The notes under the pieces are model-generated. The model was not told the DNA's origin and searched no databases. It saw nothing but the letters and a program-made list of their open reading frames with translations. DNA of 64,000 nt from Ampelocalamus luodianensis (lineage: Eukaryota > Streptophyta > Magnoliopsida > Poales > Poaceae): NCBI GenBank assembly GCA_036346255.1, contig CM070629.1, forward strand, positions 7,445,001 to 7,509,000. The letters run 5' to 3'. The position numbers were made by a program, and so were the translations under genes. This document shows, one piece after another, positions 55,325-64,000 of the stretch (position 1 is its first letter; each line of letters opens with the position of its first letter).

Positions 55325-56357
55325 TTGGTTAAAATAGTGTCGTTGGCGTGCGCAATAGCAAAACTAGCCCCTGCGTGCATCAAAGGCAAAAATGGTGCCT
55401 TATCCGTGCTCCAGAGGAACAGATTTGCCGAGGACGTGGCACATGGCGAATCCGGCCCCCAAGGGCGCGGAAATGCCTCGTTCGGCCCCTAGGGTGCGAA
55501 AATACCATGTCCGACCCTTAGGGGCACAGAACAGAAATACCCTCATCTGGCCCTAGGGGGCGGAAACAAGTACTGTTTGTAGAAATTTTTAAATAATTGC
55601 AAATGAGCTCTAAAAATTATGATTTTTTGGTGTGAAGGCTTCTAACACGGTTTAATTGCTTGTGTAATTTTTTTAGAATTTTATATGTTCTGTATTTTTC
55701 TCAAAAAAAAATCCTTTAAGACTACGTTTGTATGAATTTCTAAATATAGCAAAAAAATTCATAATTTTAGAGCTTATTTCCTATATTTAGAAATTCATAC
55801 AAACAATGTTCTTAAAGGAATTATAGAGAAAAATGCAGAGCATATAAAATTCTGCAAAAATTACACAAGCAAACACACTATATAAGGAGCCTTCACACAA
55901 AAAAAAAATCCATAATTTTTGGAGCTCATTTTCTATATTTAGAATTTCCTACAAGCATTAACGATAAAGGGATTTTCAAGAAAAATGCAGAGCATATAAA
56001 ATTCTGAAAAATTACATAACCAAGTACACTGTGTTCGAAGCCTTCACAAAAAATTCATAATTTTTGAAGATAATTTGCTATATTTAGAAATTCCTACAAA
56101 TATTACTTTTTTGGAAGAGAAAGAACCCACGCCCTTGGGGCCAAATGGGGTATTTTCACGCCCGTGGGGACTGGACGGGGTATTTTCGCGCGCCCTAGGG
56201 GCTGAACGAGGCATTTCTGCGTCCTCAGGGGCTGGATTTGCTATGTGTCGCGTCCTCGACAAATCCTGTCCTCTAGGGGCATGGACAAAGGTGTTATTTT
56301 TGCCTTTGATACGTGCGGGGGGTTAGTTTTGCTATTGCGCACGCTAACGATGCTATC
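55325..56357. mobile_element. TIR element, about 1.03 kb, with ~230-bp inverted ends
   Basis: The left arm GGTTAAAATAGTGTCGTT...GCAATAGCAAAACTAGC is complementary to the right end, which reads (reversed) GGCTAAGATAGCATCGTT...GCAATAGCAAAACTAAC. The arms continue through GGGCGCGGAAATGCC-type GC motifs. The AT-rich core holds inverted and direct copies of ATATTTAGAAATTC(A/C)TAC (about 55738, 55788, 55938, 56080). No transposase and no clear target duplication. Long arms suggest Mutator-like or fold-back origin. Confidence 0.7.
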
Positions 56358-56364
56358 TTAGCCA

Positions 56365-57860
56365 AAAGCTCTGTGACACCTGGTTGTTTATGGACCGTGC
56401 CTCAGTCATCTCACCGCTTGCCGACCAATCGTTGGAAATAAATGTGTACCATGTGTTCCTCCAAAGATAGTGGAGAATCCACGAGGGCGCTTAGGTGGGC
56501 TCAAGCATACCCTCTGTCGGCGTTGGCAACACCCCTCACCCCCCACCCCAGGCAACAACGACCATGGCTATGGATGCTGCTCGTAATGAACAGAGGAAGA
56601 CTGAAGGCTGGAAGCCTGGAACTCTATCATGGGAAGTAGAAGATGGCATTTGGGCTTTTTCTGTCTCAGGGACTCAAATGCCACAAGGCCCAAAGCCCAA
56701 ATGTGAAAGGGTGTAGCAAGAGACAAAAGTACAAGAGGAGGATTGGATGATTGGATTGAAGAACTGCGCGGCACACCCTCTTAGGAGCGAGGAGGCGAGA
56801 AGAAACCCTCGATGGCTAGCTGCGCAACGAGGCATAGCCACATGGGGAAGCCGGATGACTGAGGTGGTGGTGCGATGAGCCAGCAAGGGGTCTGGCTGAG
56901 TGGCTAGGGAGCTGCACTGCTGCCCGAGCCGCGGATTTGGGGCAAATCGGCAAAGCTGGTATTAATAGTGCAGCATAGAAGCTGTGAAGCAGCCAATTGG
57001 TATTTTCTTTGATTCTTTACTCTCAACTCTTTTGTTCAAGAGGTAAATTAGACTAATTCCTTTTCTATACAAAACATAGAGTATTATTCTTTAGGAGCCC
57101 AAATTTAACCGAATATTATGTATCGGGTTAAATCCAAGTGCAACCCATGGCGGTCTACATGGCCCTCGGTCGATGTGTGTTGTAGCCCACTCGACCGTGG
57201 CCGCGGTGGGGCTTCTTTACCCTGTGTTCCACCGCAAAATCGACTTGAATGGGCCCTAGGGCTCTCCGCCTCTCCTAGTCCCGAAAGAAGTACATTACGA
57301 TGTGCTTGAATTTGGGTTGTTGAGTTCAACTTCGCCCAGAATTATTCCTCCAAAAAAATGTTATCTCCACGACATTATCTCTTTGGGATTTGGAGCACAC
57401 GTATTATTCCTCCAAATCGAGCGAACGACGCGGTTCATCGTTTCCTCACTGCTTGGTATTATCTCGCAAAAAAAAGTTGTGTGGTATTAGTTCGGCACCG
57501 CGCGCGGCACGTACGCGTAGAAGAAGAGCACAAGGCCTCCCTGAACAAATAAAGAAGAAAAAGAAGAGCAGCATAAGACCATACATGCATGGCGTCGATG
57601 ATCTGACCAAGCTAGGAATGCCATTGATCAAGACCTTATTTGTAGTACGTTCTTGTGTCGCTTGTTCCGTTGTATGCATATATTATGTCATTGGTCACCC
57701 TGGAATCTTGTAGTTACTCCATCTCCATGTCCCCAACTTTAAGGCTTTGTAAACAGGGCCTAAGAAAAGACATCGTCACCATGTTATCGATTTTTTCTGG
57801 TCTCTAGAACATGGCTTTCATCGTTACTTTTCATAACTTTATATTAGTATAAACTTATAA
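56365..57860. other. No supported gene
   Basis: Several short open frames (for example 56442-56716, 57118-57330, 57390-57713) with no recognised domain. 57310-57480 repeats ATTATTCCTCCAAA and ATTATCTC motifs. Confidence 0.3.
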
Positions 57861-58019
57861 ATCTATTATCTTATTATTAAAGTTATTAAAGCATAGTTAA
57901 AGGAAGCCACAACGTACGCTCTCAAGGTTTAGAAATTCTCACGTTAATCGGTGGAAAAAGATAAAGATCTACACCGTTAATTGTGATGGATCCAGATTAT
58001 AACGGTCTAGATTAAAAGA

Positions 58020-58640
58020 AACAGTTCATGTTAAGTACAATAAAATTAAAATAAAAAAATAAAAATAAGACAAAATCAATAATTTGATTTCCATACGAGT
58101 TCCTAAGTAAAATAGTCCATGTCACGTACAATAAAACTAAAATTCAAAATAAAAATAAAATACAATTAGTAATTTGATTTCTATACAAATTCCATACATA
58201 ATTATAATACTAATAAAAAATAAACAAAAAATACTATTAGATTCGTATACGAAATCAAACAAAAAACTAAAATTCATAATAAAAATAAAATAAAATTTGT
58301 AATTTGATTTTGATATAAATTCTAAAAATTATAACTCAAAATTAAAAAAATTAAAAATTGGCAATTAGATTTGTATTTGAAATCCAACAAAAAAATAACT
58401 AAAATTCAGAATAAAAATTAAATAAAAATAGCAATTGGATTCAGATACGAATTCTAAGGAAAAACAACTGAAATCCAGAATAAAAAGCAAAACAAAATTT
58501 ATAATTTGATTTCCTTACGAGTTCCAAAGTAAAATCCCTAAATAACTAAAATTCAGAATAAATTAAATAAATTTAGCAATTTGATTTGTATTCAAACTCC
58601 AAGAAAAATAACTAAAATATTTAATAAAACGAGAGTTGTA
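58020..58640. repeat. AT-rich degenerate tandem repeat, ~70-130-bp units
   Basis: Units share ACTAAAATTCA(G/A)AATAAAAAT followed by (A/G)CAATT(T/G)GATTTGTAT and ACGA(A/G)TTCC. At least six recur. No coding potential. Confidence 0.7.
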
Positions 58641-59209
58641 ACGAGGATGGCACGAATGGTATTTGGAGGAGACATAAGAGAAGCAACCATGTTCGCTCTC
58701 AAGGTCACGTGTTTCTATTGTTTCTTCCTATGGCGTAAAAATTAAAAATAACTGAAATTTTTGGATAAAAAATAAAAGTTATAATGAAGATGGCACGAAT
58801 GGTATCAGAGAAGATCACGAAAGAGTGCAATGGTATCGTTCTGTCTTGCAAGAAGACATTGATCCACGGAGAAGCAAAGAGCCGAGGCAATGATGAGGGA
58901 GATGAGAACAATATCTTACTGCTCACCTTAGCCATTCAACAAGGAGAATGCCGTGCTTCTCACTAGAGCCATTGAAGAGAATATCCAGTGTGGAAGGATC
59001 CAAGGGTCGCGATGACAAGTGGTGAGTATCGACGTTGTTAAAGAAGTTAGTGGCCAAGGAAGGTTGATGGTGGGGAAGCCTTGGCAGAGAGGAGACAAAA
59101 CTTTGCATTGAATACGGGCTATGGACGATATGGGCTATCGGGTAAACAAGAGCGTGCCATCACTAGTAAGGGGCACGTCGTTGCTGGCGATGGCAACAAT
59201 ATTCTCCAT

Positions 59210-61468
59210 TGTAAGACCCGGGATTAACATCCCAGATCTTCTGTGCATAACTGAACTAGTCCCATGATCAGTGGCTAGCTCAAACAGTAAACAAATGTGA
59301 TAACACAACCATAAACGTTAAAAGTTATTAAATAACAAGAGAGTTGATTACAAGATAGCCTTACAGGGCAATATTAGATAAACACAGCGGAAGACGATGA
59401 AGAAGTAGTAGGGTCCAGCAATCTGCCACAGGCAATCGACTGGGGTAGCGGCCTAGTTGTCACGATCCACACTTGAAGCGAAGTCCTTCTCCTCTGAAAT
59501 TTGTTTGCATTAAGCAAGAATGAGCACAACTTCCGTGCTCGCAAGTTACACCCGTCAAAATAACAGAATGATATGCATAAATGGATGTAACATAGGATGA
59601 CTTATAGGGTTATTTGTGCAAAAACAGCATTTGACATTAAATACCGTACTAAGTTCAAAAGCTCAAGTTTTATAAAATCTAAAATTGATCTTGAATTGAT
59701 AACGATAGTGTAGGCACCAACCTAACACCAACATAAACACGGGCACCAACCCGGGGCTTCAACCCATAACTTTTCTCATGGACACCCATCCATGTCAAAC
59801 TGTTTTACAAAAACATTTTGAAATCGAAGTCTAACTTTGAGTGGCTTTGCCAGCATGTCCATGACCGTGGACACGGCTATTCGAATAGTTTTACACTCTG
59901 CAGAGGTTGTACAACTTTACCCACAAGACATGAATTCTCTAGTTGTTTGGCATCCGTCGATACCACCGCTCACTACCTTAGGTAAGCAGTCTAGAGCATG
60001 TGTCAAGGCCTTTACAATGCGCAATTCCACCATAGTCCTCCCTCGCTAAGGTTTCACCCCCTTTGGACTACCCGTCCGCAGGGTTCAGGCCCCCTCTTGC
60101 GCCAAGTGGGACTAACACAGGTCATAACATGACTACCCACTGCACCAACAGGAATGACCATGATAGAACTTTGCAAATTAATCAGCCAAGTCCTGCCCAT
60201 ACAAGACATGTGGTAGTACGATGTGGCTTAGTAAGATGCGGCTCGAAGACCGGTCCTTAACTGACCTGGGCGACAACCAACAGAACCCTGGGCCTCAACC
60301 TACCCAGTTGAGCTCGTGCATAAACCTGCACCCACCAGACACCACTTCGCCCAAGTCCAAACCATCATTTAATTTTATTTTCCAAAGTCATTTATAAAAC
60401 TCCCATGACACACCAATGTCAAGGATACAATTTAAATAACATTTGACTTTTGGCTGAAATCTTCCAAATCAAACATATTTGGTCTATAAGCATGGCTAAG
60501 CACAATATTTTCCAAATGATCCTAGTCCATACTATTGTATCAACTAGGTTTTATCTAGGGTGACAATATGCTTGCTTCAATTACCCAAATTGGCCATACA
60601 AAGGATTTTAGGCATAACTATAAATTTAAAAACAGGAATTTAAATTACTGAATATAAATAAGCATGCAGTAATAATTTGAAACAGAATTTAAATAATTTT
60701 AAATAATAGGTGCAATTATGATCAAGAATGTAACTTGTCTTGCTTGCTTAATCGATGCTCTCAAACGGCGTCGAAATTCGGTCGTCCGAAGTCGTCGAAA
60801 TCTATACGCGTAAACGAGCTAAATTCAAATAATATTCAAATAAAATCCAAATAAACTCCAAAAATTATAAAATAAATACTAGACAGAAGGTGTCAACTTT
60901 ATATGAATATAGGAATTTGAATCGACAGAATCGGAGTTAAATTTTTTTCTTCGAAATTACTGTTCATTATGTACTGTAAGGTTACTGTTCATGAGGTTTG
61001 GACGGTCCAAACAATTTCCCTAATTTTAGGATTTTAAATAAATCAATAAATCAAACAGATTTTTAGAAAATATCAAATAGAGTCCAAAAATTCTACAAAA
61101 ATTCATAAAAATACATTGAATTATTTTTGACTTAATAAAAATAATTCCAACTTAAATTTGATTTTTATTTTTATACAGTAATTATTTTTATATTCTGGAA
61201 AATAGGAAAAACCTTTTTAAATACCAGAAAATTCCAAAAATTAATTAGAATTTTACTTTTCACTTTAAATCCAATAAAATCCCAGAAAACTCCACAAAAT
61301 TTCTTTTTAACTTTAAAACCAAGAAATTAAATAATTGATGATTTTTTTTACAAAGAAAACTCTTTTTAAATTACAGAAAATCAAGAAAAAATATATGACA
61401 GCTAGAAAATCCAATAAAATAATATCTTTATTTATTTTATTTCTATAACAGAACTTTGGGATGTTACA
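59210..61468 (-). mobile_element. Solo LTR, 2259 bp, probably Ty3/gypsy
   Basis: The block starts TGTAAGACCCGGGATTAAC and ends TTGGGATGTTACA. Both ends are TG...CA, and near-palindromic (TGTAAGACCC versus, on the other strand, TGTAACATCCC). A perfect 5-bp duplication TCCAT flanks it (59205-59209, 61469-61473). Its length and the TGTAACATCCC start on the minus strand resemble grass gypsy LTRs. No internal domain is present. Short open frames inside are not genes. Confidence 0.88.
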
Positions 61469-62469
61469 TCCATGTCGTTAGATAATGACTAAAGTAAACA
61501 TACCAACATCAGTGAAGATGAGAGGTTGACGCGGTTAGTGAGGAAACCACAACATTGAGTTGGCCAACGTCGAAGAAGAAGAACATCTGACACGAGAGAA
61601 GAGGACATCGAGCATGCGTAACATCATGCATGCCTATATACATGCATGCATCCGTACGAATAGAAGTGCGGGCGTACAAAGGCACATGAGCAAAAAACTT
61701 AGAATAGAGATGGTGCAGTCGTAGAGAATAGGCTCGGGGTCACCAGAGAGCATGACACGTGTACCTAGTAGGGATTAACGATGGTTGCATGTGTTGCGTG
61801 TTGATATCGCAATGGTTAGCATTAAACAATAATTGAAGATAAGTAGAAAATAACTATATGATAAAGTATTGCATTGAAAAGGTTAGCAACTGAGAGGGAA
61901 CGATCAAGATTTGGGTTTACTATTGGAGCTTGAAGCAAAAGGCTGTGACGACAAGAAGAGATAGTAGGCACACGGTTCGGTGGGGCAGCTGGCGTGTAAG
62001 AGAAGATAAGTTTAAAGTAGGTCGCCTATAGTGCATCGGTGTATGCGTCAGCAAGGTACTCTAATATTATGTAAAACTAATAAGATAATTTGCCGTATAC
62101 ATAATTAACGCATTGTTTGAGATTAAATAGAGATACATGTGCATGCATGCATATAATTTGAAAAAATATAACTAATTACTAATAAAGTAAGAATAGGGGT
62201 ATGCAACTATATGATTTACGTATGATGGAGGGTGATTAGTTTATAAGAACTCCAATAACTTATTATGCTCAATGTTTTTCTTCCGTCAAAGTTCATACTT
62301 CAATTACGTTTCTCAGGCTGTATTTTCCTTCAAGCTTTTATTGTCATTTCCAATGTTTATAATATCTTAAAAATATAATTAGACTGTAAGACACATAAAT
62401 ATATTCTCAATCATTTATATAATCTTCAAAACAAATCTAGTCGCGCAAATGCACGTGCCACCTTCCTAC

Positions 62470-63422
62470 TTATAACAATGCAAAAGTAATTTAACGACAT
62501 ATCTATCTAGATAATTTTATACATGTTACTAGACAATGTTTAGAAAGCTTTATGACACAGCCAATGGTGATAGAGCCGTGGGAAGAGCCGCTTCTTTTTT
62601 TCCACGGGCGACTAATCTAGTGATATACTTTCGTATGAACAAAAACCGACTTGCTAAAATGACACATTTTTCCAATGTGACATGACAAAACATATACCTC
62701 CCATACTTCAGATCAAATTTATGGTAAAAGTGTCACTCGAACTTGGGGGCGAGTGGATTTACAGCCTTGTGAGAGTTATCAAAGACAAATTTTGAACTAG
62801 AGGTAAGTAGTATATAATAGTAGCGTGATTAATCTATATATACACCGCAGGCCTGTAGACAAATCCACGTCACGAAAATTGTGCTAGCGACCCAAAGTTA
62901 AGCTTTTTATAAGGGAGGGAGGGATACTGTAGACCTGCAATAATTCGACAAATGCTCAGCTTGTTGCTCGTGCCAGTACGAGGACCTGGCCTGGCGTGCC
63001 TACCGGGGACGACCGATGGCCTGCAGATGCAGTACAATTTCCTCGTAGCAAAAATACAATAACTTAATTTAAAGAGAAACATATCTTTACTTTTTTAGAC
63101 CAGAGAAACATAACTTAATTTACATGGACAAATGGAGAGATTGCCTTCGAATTCTGAAAGAAAACTAACATAAGATTTGAGCTCATATTTGAATTCTCAT
63201 ACAACGTGTGGGAAAGAAAAATTTTCTACAACTTGGCGCTATTCGTACAAACCTCCATAGGAAATATTCCTGTCTTATGAAATTCCTCTGCAATCCATTG
63301 TTCCGAATAGACTCTAGGGGACTTAACAACTATTTTGGAATTAGTGTTGCAGCTTGCAAGTAACCATGGTGCTAGTCGAAAGAAAATAAGAAATCAACAT
63401 TAACTTTTGGCATCCACTAGCC
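62470..63422. other. Upstream region of the Ole e 1-like gene
   Basis: AT-rich, no gene recognised. Promoter elements other than the TATA box cannot be assigned by eye. Confidence 0.4.
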
Positions 63423-63428
63423 TATAAA
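63423..63428 (+). promoter_or_regulatory. TATA box of the Ole e 1-like gene
   Basis: TATAAA lies 72 bp before the chosen ATG (63495), the expected spacing for a plant gene with a short 5' leader of about 40 nt. Confidence 0.65.
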
Positions 63429-63494
63429 TTGCCACTACTATATATATCCAGCATGCCTATCACTCATCACTCTCCTACATATATACAATTAACA

Positions 63495-64000
63495 ATGGTA
63501 GCCATGAAAAGCCTTCTCATGGCGGTTCTCTTCCTCGTGGCCGTGGGACTCACAACGCAAGGCACAGAGGCTGTGATTATGACCCTTGTATATGGGACAG
63601 TGCCATGCAACATCAATACGATCACATCTGCAATATTCCCCAGTAAGCTAGAGTCAGATTCTCAAGTAACTAAGCTTTACAAACATGAAACATGCACGAA
63701 ATTAATCAGATAAACACATGTTGCCACATATATGCAGAGATATCTAGTGGAAACCATGAGTTAGGTGTAACCATACATATACAAACCATTATATATATGT
63801 GGTTATTCTGAAAATTTTGTGAAGCGTTTAAATTTTGGTAGGTAAACTAATTAAACTGGTTTGAATGACAGCTCGTAATCTGTAAATACTTTATAGTCTT
63901 CTCAGTGGCCATATGCATATATGCCGACCTTGCAGATGCTACCGTGCAGTTGATGGTGAACAAAACACTGATCTCTAGCCGGACAACGAACAGCAAAGGC
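63495..64000 (+). CDS. Small secreted Ole e 1-like (pollen allergen-type domain) protein, 5' part
   Basis: Exon 1 is 63495-63642 and exon 2 starts at 63936, running off the window. The donor is CCCA then GTAAGC and the acceptor is CTTGCAG. The joined phase reads I-F-P-N-A-T-V-Q-L. The ATG at 63495 opens a clear signal peptide (M-V-A-M-K-S-L-L-M-A-V-L-F-L-V-A-V-G-L). The mature start is followed by V-Y-G-T-V-P-C-N-I-N. The G-x-V-P-C and F-P-N-A-x-V-Q-L motifs are typical of short grass proteins with the pollen Ole e 1/extensin-like fold, which are secreted to the cell wall. Only the first conserved Cys is visible; the others lie beyond 64000. A second ATG at 63504 could also serve. No defects were seen. 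Confidence 0.78.

Larger units (their letters stand above)
57862..62469. mobile_element. Possible Helitron-like block
   Basis: The 5' side reads A|TCTATTATCTTATTATTAAAG, like the TCTATAC...TATTAAAG starts of grass Helitrons. The 3' side reads CTAGTCGCGCAAATGCACGTG...CCTAC|T, with a GC-rich potential hairpin just before an end that resembles, but does not match, the CTRR consensus. Insertion would be between A and T without duplication. The call is weak. No Rep/helicase was seen, so at best it is non-autonomous. It contains the AT-rich repeats and a later solo LTR. Confidence 0.3.

Noticed and set aside
1..64000. tRNA, rRNA, CRISPR or bacterial operon features
   Set aside because: None was seen. 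The tRNA-like matches at 29923-29934 and 34563-34574 are retrotransposon primer sites, not tRNA genes. CRISPR arrays are not expected in plant nuclear DNA and the tandem repeats found have no spacer pattern.

Overview
This is a stretch of plant nuclear DNA, almost certainly from a grass (Poaceae). The evidence is spliced genes with short exons and GT-AG or GC-AG introns, GC-rich 3' exons of the kind grass genes have, many grass-type transposable elements nested in one another, and no bacterial signals. I cannot name the species from sequence alone.

Three genes look intact or potentially so. (1) A nine-exon equilibrative nucleoside transporter (ENT) gene at 9307-12261 (+), predicted 418 aa. 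(2) An intronless PB1-domain protein gene at 49068-50165 (+), 365 aa. (3) The 5' part of a small secreted Ole e 1-like gene at 63495 to beyond 64000 (+). The rest is transposons and decayed genes.

Layout. 1-2415: a PIF/Harbinger transposon remnant with both of its genes (DDE transposase and Myb/SANT ORF1, minus strand), cut by the window edge. 2416-9300: GC-rich islands, inverted and direct repeats, no recognisable gene. 9307-41263: a head-to-tail array of three ENT copies. Copy 1 is intact. Copy 2 (16909-33576) has two in-frame stops, a solo LTR in exon 7 and a complete 13.7-kb Tekay/Del-type Ty3 chromovirus in exon 8, each with a perfect 5-bp target duplication. Copy 3 (37171-41263) has stops, frameshifts and a 1.9-kb hAT element in intron 2. 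Between copies 1 and 2 lies a 1.4-kb hAT element carrying a coding segment. Between copies 2 and 3 lies a 2.6-kb short-LTR element that encodes only Gag, with a CCHC knuckle followed by a RanBP2-type zinc finger.

41900-48000: a first exon resembling plant exportin-4, a cytochrome P450 fragment whose heme-ligand cysteine is lost, a MITE, a decayed Ty1/copia element and a fold-back element. 49068-50165: the PB1 gene. 51210-52273: a petC (Rieske iron-sulfur protein) pseudogene on the minus strand with the cluster-binding segment deleted. 52.4-57.0 kb: an Angela/BARE-like LTR, a TRIM-like element and a TIR element. 57.9-62.5 kb: a possible Helitron-like block holding a 2.26-kb solo LTR with a perfect target duplication. 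The Ole e 1-like gene closes the window.

The main story is a tandem transporter array in which one copy survives while its neighbours are broken by point mutations, splice-site loss and nested insertions. Around it are several captured or decayed gene fragments. All three ENT copies share the same unusual GC-AG last intron.
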